This document shows, piece after piece, positions 61,018 through 64,000 of a DNA stretch of 64,000 bases. This DNA comes from Lycorma delicatula (lineage: Eukaryota > Arthropoda > Insecta > Hemiptera > Fulgoridae). Both the position numbers and the translations under genes were made by a program. The notes under the pieces were generated by a model. That model made no database searches, was not told the DNA's origin, and saw only the letters and a list, made by a program, of their open reading frames with translations. The DNA lies in contig NC_134464.1 of NCBI RefSeq assembly GCF_047948215.1, forward strand, positions 31,185,020 through 31,249,019. Direction: 5' to 3'. Each line of letters opens with the position of its first letter. Positions within the stretch are counted from its first letter, which is position 1.

Positions 61018-61271
61018 ACAGGTAAAAATATGTATTTACAAAAAAACCTGAACCCCATCAAAAAATGAATACATTTTCCAATTATTAAAAACTATATAAA
61101 ATGGTAGTAGAATATACAACAAATGTATCTGATGGTGTGTGTGTGTATGTGTGTAAACATGAAATAATATAAAAACATAAAAACGTTGTAGTGATGTGAA
61201 GGAGTACATCCGATGGATACTCCCAATATGTTAATTTTATCGAACGCTTAATTCAGGAAATGGATTTTCTT

Positions 61272-61400
61272 GCTATAATTTTTACGAGAAAGTGGTAGAT
61301 CTCTGCCTTTCATCCGAAGTTTCTAGGTTCGAGTCCCGGTTAGGCATAGAATTTTGTCACACGTTCCAAAAATATCCATTTCATTATCATAATATCAGCA
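61272..61400 (+). repeat. tRNA-derived SINE type A, fragment
   Basis: AGTGGTAGATCTCTGCCTTT, then TCATCC and a good B box GGTTCGAGTCC at 61326-61336, then CGGTTAGGCATAGAATTTTG as in the type A head. The tail is diverged or missing. Confidence 0.75.
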
Positions 61401-61837
61401 GCTGTTACAAGGTGGCAGCTAGAATTAAACATAATATAGAGGAGTAAATTACTGTATGGATTTCCTTTTCAAATCAATTATAGACATTTTCAACACGTCT
61501 ATTCATTGTTTAAAGGAAACAGATTCTTTATACTTAACTAGTTGTCCCGGCAATGCTGCGTTATTGCTAGATTTGAGTATATGTACAGATTACATGAACA
61601 CAAACGAAAGTTTGATAAAACATTAAAAACCTGAACGTTACGGAACATCACAAAATGCAACTTTCTTTTCACCCCTCTTTTACTCCTCCAATCTTCACCC
61701 TTTTTCCCTTTTTCGCAAAAATATTTCTTTTCACGTAACCAATATATATTCTGAATATAAACCAAATCGGTCCATAAATACAATTTTTCTAAATAATTCG
61801 ACCCCAGCGCTACCTAGCGGGTCCATTTTTTTCACGT

Positions 61838-62237
61838 TTTTATTTGTCTTCAGTCATCTGACTGGTTTGATGCAGCTCTCCAAGATTTCCTATGTAGTGC
61901 TAGTCGTTTCATTTCAGTATTCCCCCTACATCCTACATTCCTAACAATTTGTTTTACATATTCCAAACGTTGCTTGCCTGCACAATTGTTTCCTTCTACC
62001 TGTCCCTCCAGTATGAAAGCGACTATTCCAGGATGCCTTAATATGTGGCCTATAAGTGTGTCTCTTCTTTTAACTATATTTTTGCAAATTCTTCTGTGTT
62101 CATCGATTTGCCGCAACACCTCTTCATTTGTCACTTTATCCACCCATCTGATTTTTAACATTCTCCTGTAGCACCACATTTCAAAAGCTTCTAATCTTTT
62201 CTTCTCAGGTACTCCGATCATCCAAGTTTCACTTCCA
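61838..62237 (-). mobile_element. 5'-truncated RTE-like LINE, copy 2
   Basis: Flanked by the direct repeat TTTTTTCACGT (61827-61837 and 62238-62248), a target duplication. Minus-strand coding reads GVPEKKRLEAFEMWCYRRML, KIRWVDKVTNEEVLRQIDEH, and IVKRRDTLIGHILRHPGIVA, ending SWRAASNQSDD with a stop. This is the C-terminus of the same family as 9822-10960, here without the stop found after QID in that copy. Only about 400 bp long. Confidence 0.92.
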
Positions 62238-62440
62238 TTTTTTCACGTAATTAATATATATTCTGAATACGAGCCAAATCGTTCTATAAATACAATTTTT
62301 CTAAATATCTCGACTCCCGTGCTATCTAGCGGGTCCAAACTAATTCAGAAACTTTCATGGACGTGCGCACAACTCACAAAAGTTTCATCGCAATCGTATG
62401 AATGGTATAGAAATTCATACAGGACAAACAAACATTCATT

Positions 62441-62443
<3 letters not shown>

Positions 62444-62491
<48 letters not shown>
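62444..62491. repeat. (CA)n microsatellite at Helitron 5' side
   Basis: Pure CA tract of about 48 bp. Confidence 0.97.
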
Positions 62492-62494
<3 letters not shown>

Positions 62495-62497
<3 letters not shown>

Positions 62498-64000
62498 ACA
62501 AGTTAGTGTTAAAAACAAAAAAAAGAAGAATTTGTAGAAATGTCTAAAGACAATCAATATATTTCAGTTTTAAAAATCAATCCTGCGTAATGTTTTACGT
62601 AAAATATATATATTGATCTTTTGATTCAAAATTTTATAATTCTGAATAAAAAATATTAAAGATATATTAGTAATTAAACGGCAAAAATATTTGGTCTCAA
62701 TTATTTAATGAAAACTGTAAAAATAATTAGAAATTAAAAATAATAATGAATAATACATATGCATAAATACGCGTGCGATTCTGCCTACAGACATCCTACA
62801 GTTTATAGAAGAAAGTAATCTAGAACCTAAATACAATTACAATTTGATGAAATATAACCAAGAATAGTGGTTTTTAAATGACAACTTAAAAAAAAAAATA
62901 ATAATATCGCATATACGGCTAATACTCGAATTGGAAAGGAACATACCACTTGTTTAGTGCACTCAGCTTAACGCGTATCATAAATACCGACAAGGCTTTT
63001 CATAAAAAAATAAAAATAAATGAGATTTCCGATAAGGACCACCCATTCTTCAGGAAATAAGTTCAGAAATTCTATACAAACAAAACTGTTCGATATAAAA
63101 CAGATACTAAATTTTCATTAGTGTGCAGCAATACTCGCAAATAGAAAATGAGAGAATGAGATGGGCGATACAACGACGGAGAAAAAAGATAGTGACAAAG
63201 AGGGTTACATAAAAAAAGAAGGATAAGAAAGGAGTATAATGTATAAATAGACGGACAGACAGACAGAGTAATAAATTATAAAGCGACTCGTATAAATTAT
63301 AATAGTACTTTAACATGAATATTTTGACCTATGGGACTTATTAAAATCAAAACGTTTAAGTTTATTACAGTTTTAATACTATAATAATAGAGTTACATTT
63401 AGTATTTTTAAAACGACTGATGTAAAATGCTAACAAACAACTTTAAAGAGATAATAATTAGTTTACTAATGTAAGTTAAATTAGTACATAAGGGAAAGGG
63501 GAATGCATGCCACTGTTAAATATAGCCCTGATAAATTTTATGCGAGTGTTTTCGTTCTTTTATTGCTCACCGGTTAAGTGGTTCGAAGAGAAATGGCGTT
63601 CGGTATTTCTAAACAAAATAAAAAAGACGATCCGTCCGTGAAATTTTCATTTTTTTCTCTCTGTTTTCTTTTATTAATGGGAAAAAAAGCGTGCATATAC
63701 ATCTTTTAAGTCGCTTTTTTTCAAACGTTTTACATTTATTATAATAAGTTCTTTAACACCCGAATTCGTTGTTATCTCACCTTATTCGACCTTAACAAAA
63801 AAAAAAGCCAATGAAATCAACAACAGATGGTGTCCCTCCTCAAAATTATATATACATTAAAAACTGCTGATTAATCCGTCAAGCACGCATGCGCAACTAG
63901 TATATTCAAGAATGTCATAGCATTCCTTACAGCATACAAAACAAGTCGTTTAAAACGTCTACCGCTGGAGTAGTAAACAATTTTATATATCAGCTACAAA
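62495..64000. other. AT-rich DNA without recognised features
   Basis: Short open frames only. An ACGCATGCGCAA motif near 63886 resembles an NRF-1 site, but no transcript start can be supported. Confidence 0.5.

Larger units (their letters stand above)
61538..62494 (-). mobile_element. Non-autonomous Helitron with nested LINE
   Basis: The minus-strand 3' end has hairpin GCAAT-AACGCAGC-ATTGC and CGGGACAACTAG at 61538, followed by T. The 5' side is a (GT)n tract beginning TCTGTGTG at 62494, then TAAATGAATGTTTGTTTGTC. It contains two copies of the ~110-bp unit of the 56467-59475 Helitron, split by an RTE-like LINE fragment (61838-62237). No coding capacity of its own. Confidence 0.8.

Overview
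The window is AT-rich eukaryotic nuclear DNA, most likely from an insect. The evidence is a spliced minus-strand gene whose predicted protein matches the arthropod Hedgehog co-receptor family Ihog/Boi, a dense and varied load of transposons, tRNA-derived SINEs with good Pol III boxes, and long dinucleotide microsatellites. The repeat mix (RTE-type LINE, Helitrons, DUF4817-type mariner relatives, tRNA SINEs) makes me lean to a large-genome hemipteran. That is inference from sequence style only, not a database match. There are no bacterial-type operons and no CRISPR array.

Region 1-12.5 kb holds the 5' half of the Ihog/Boi-like gene, read right to left. A signal-peptide exon lies at 12404-12482 (ATG at 12480-12482). 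Three Ig-domain exons follow at 8765-8988, 4149-4347 and 1042-1254. All junctions have GT/AG ends and compatible phases, giving 715 coding nt (238 codons) before the gene runs off the left edge. Its large introns carry transposons: a mariner-superfamily element with exact TA duplications, a 5'-truncated R1/LOA-like LINE tail, an RTE-like LINE with a 9-bp target duplication, and two noncoding repeats that share one 3' design.

Region 12.5-31 kb is mostly AT-rich noncoding DNA. It contains a possible membrane-protein exon (14514-14704, unidentified), a decayed LINE, two large microsatellites, SINE pieces, a near-perfect fold-back MITE and an internally deleted mariner relative with roughly 200-bp terminal repeats.

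Region 31-64 kb is a transposon graveyard. It has SINEs of two head types that share one tail, two Tigger/pogo-like remnants (one interrupted by a DD34D mariner with about 180-bp inverted repeats), a second copy of the DUF4817-type element with a lost catalytic Asp, and at least four Helitron-like insertions plus fragments. One Helitron (56467-59475) has both termini, sits at an A^T site inside another repeat, and carries a Pif1-type helicase with a damaged Walker A.

The only host gene I can name is the Ihog/Boi homologue. I do not see a new multi-gene system. The most interesting material is structural: the roughly 700-bp noncoding repeat and its relation to a second repeat, the SINE head/tail exchange, the nested insertions with readable footprints, and the conserved Helitron 3' hairpin loop.
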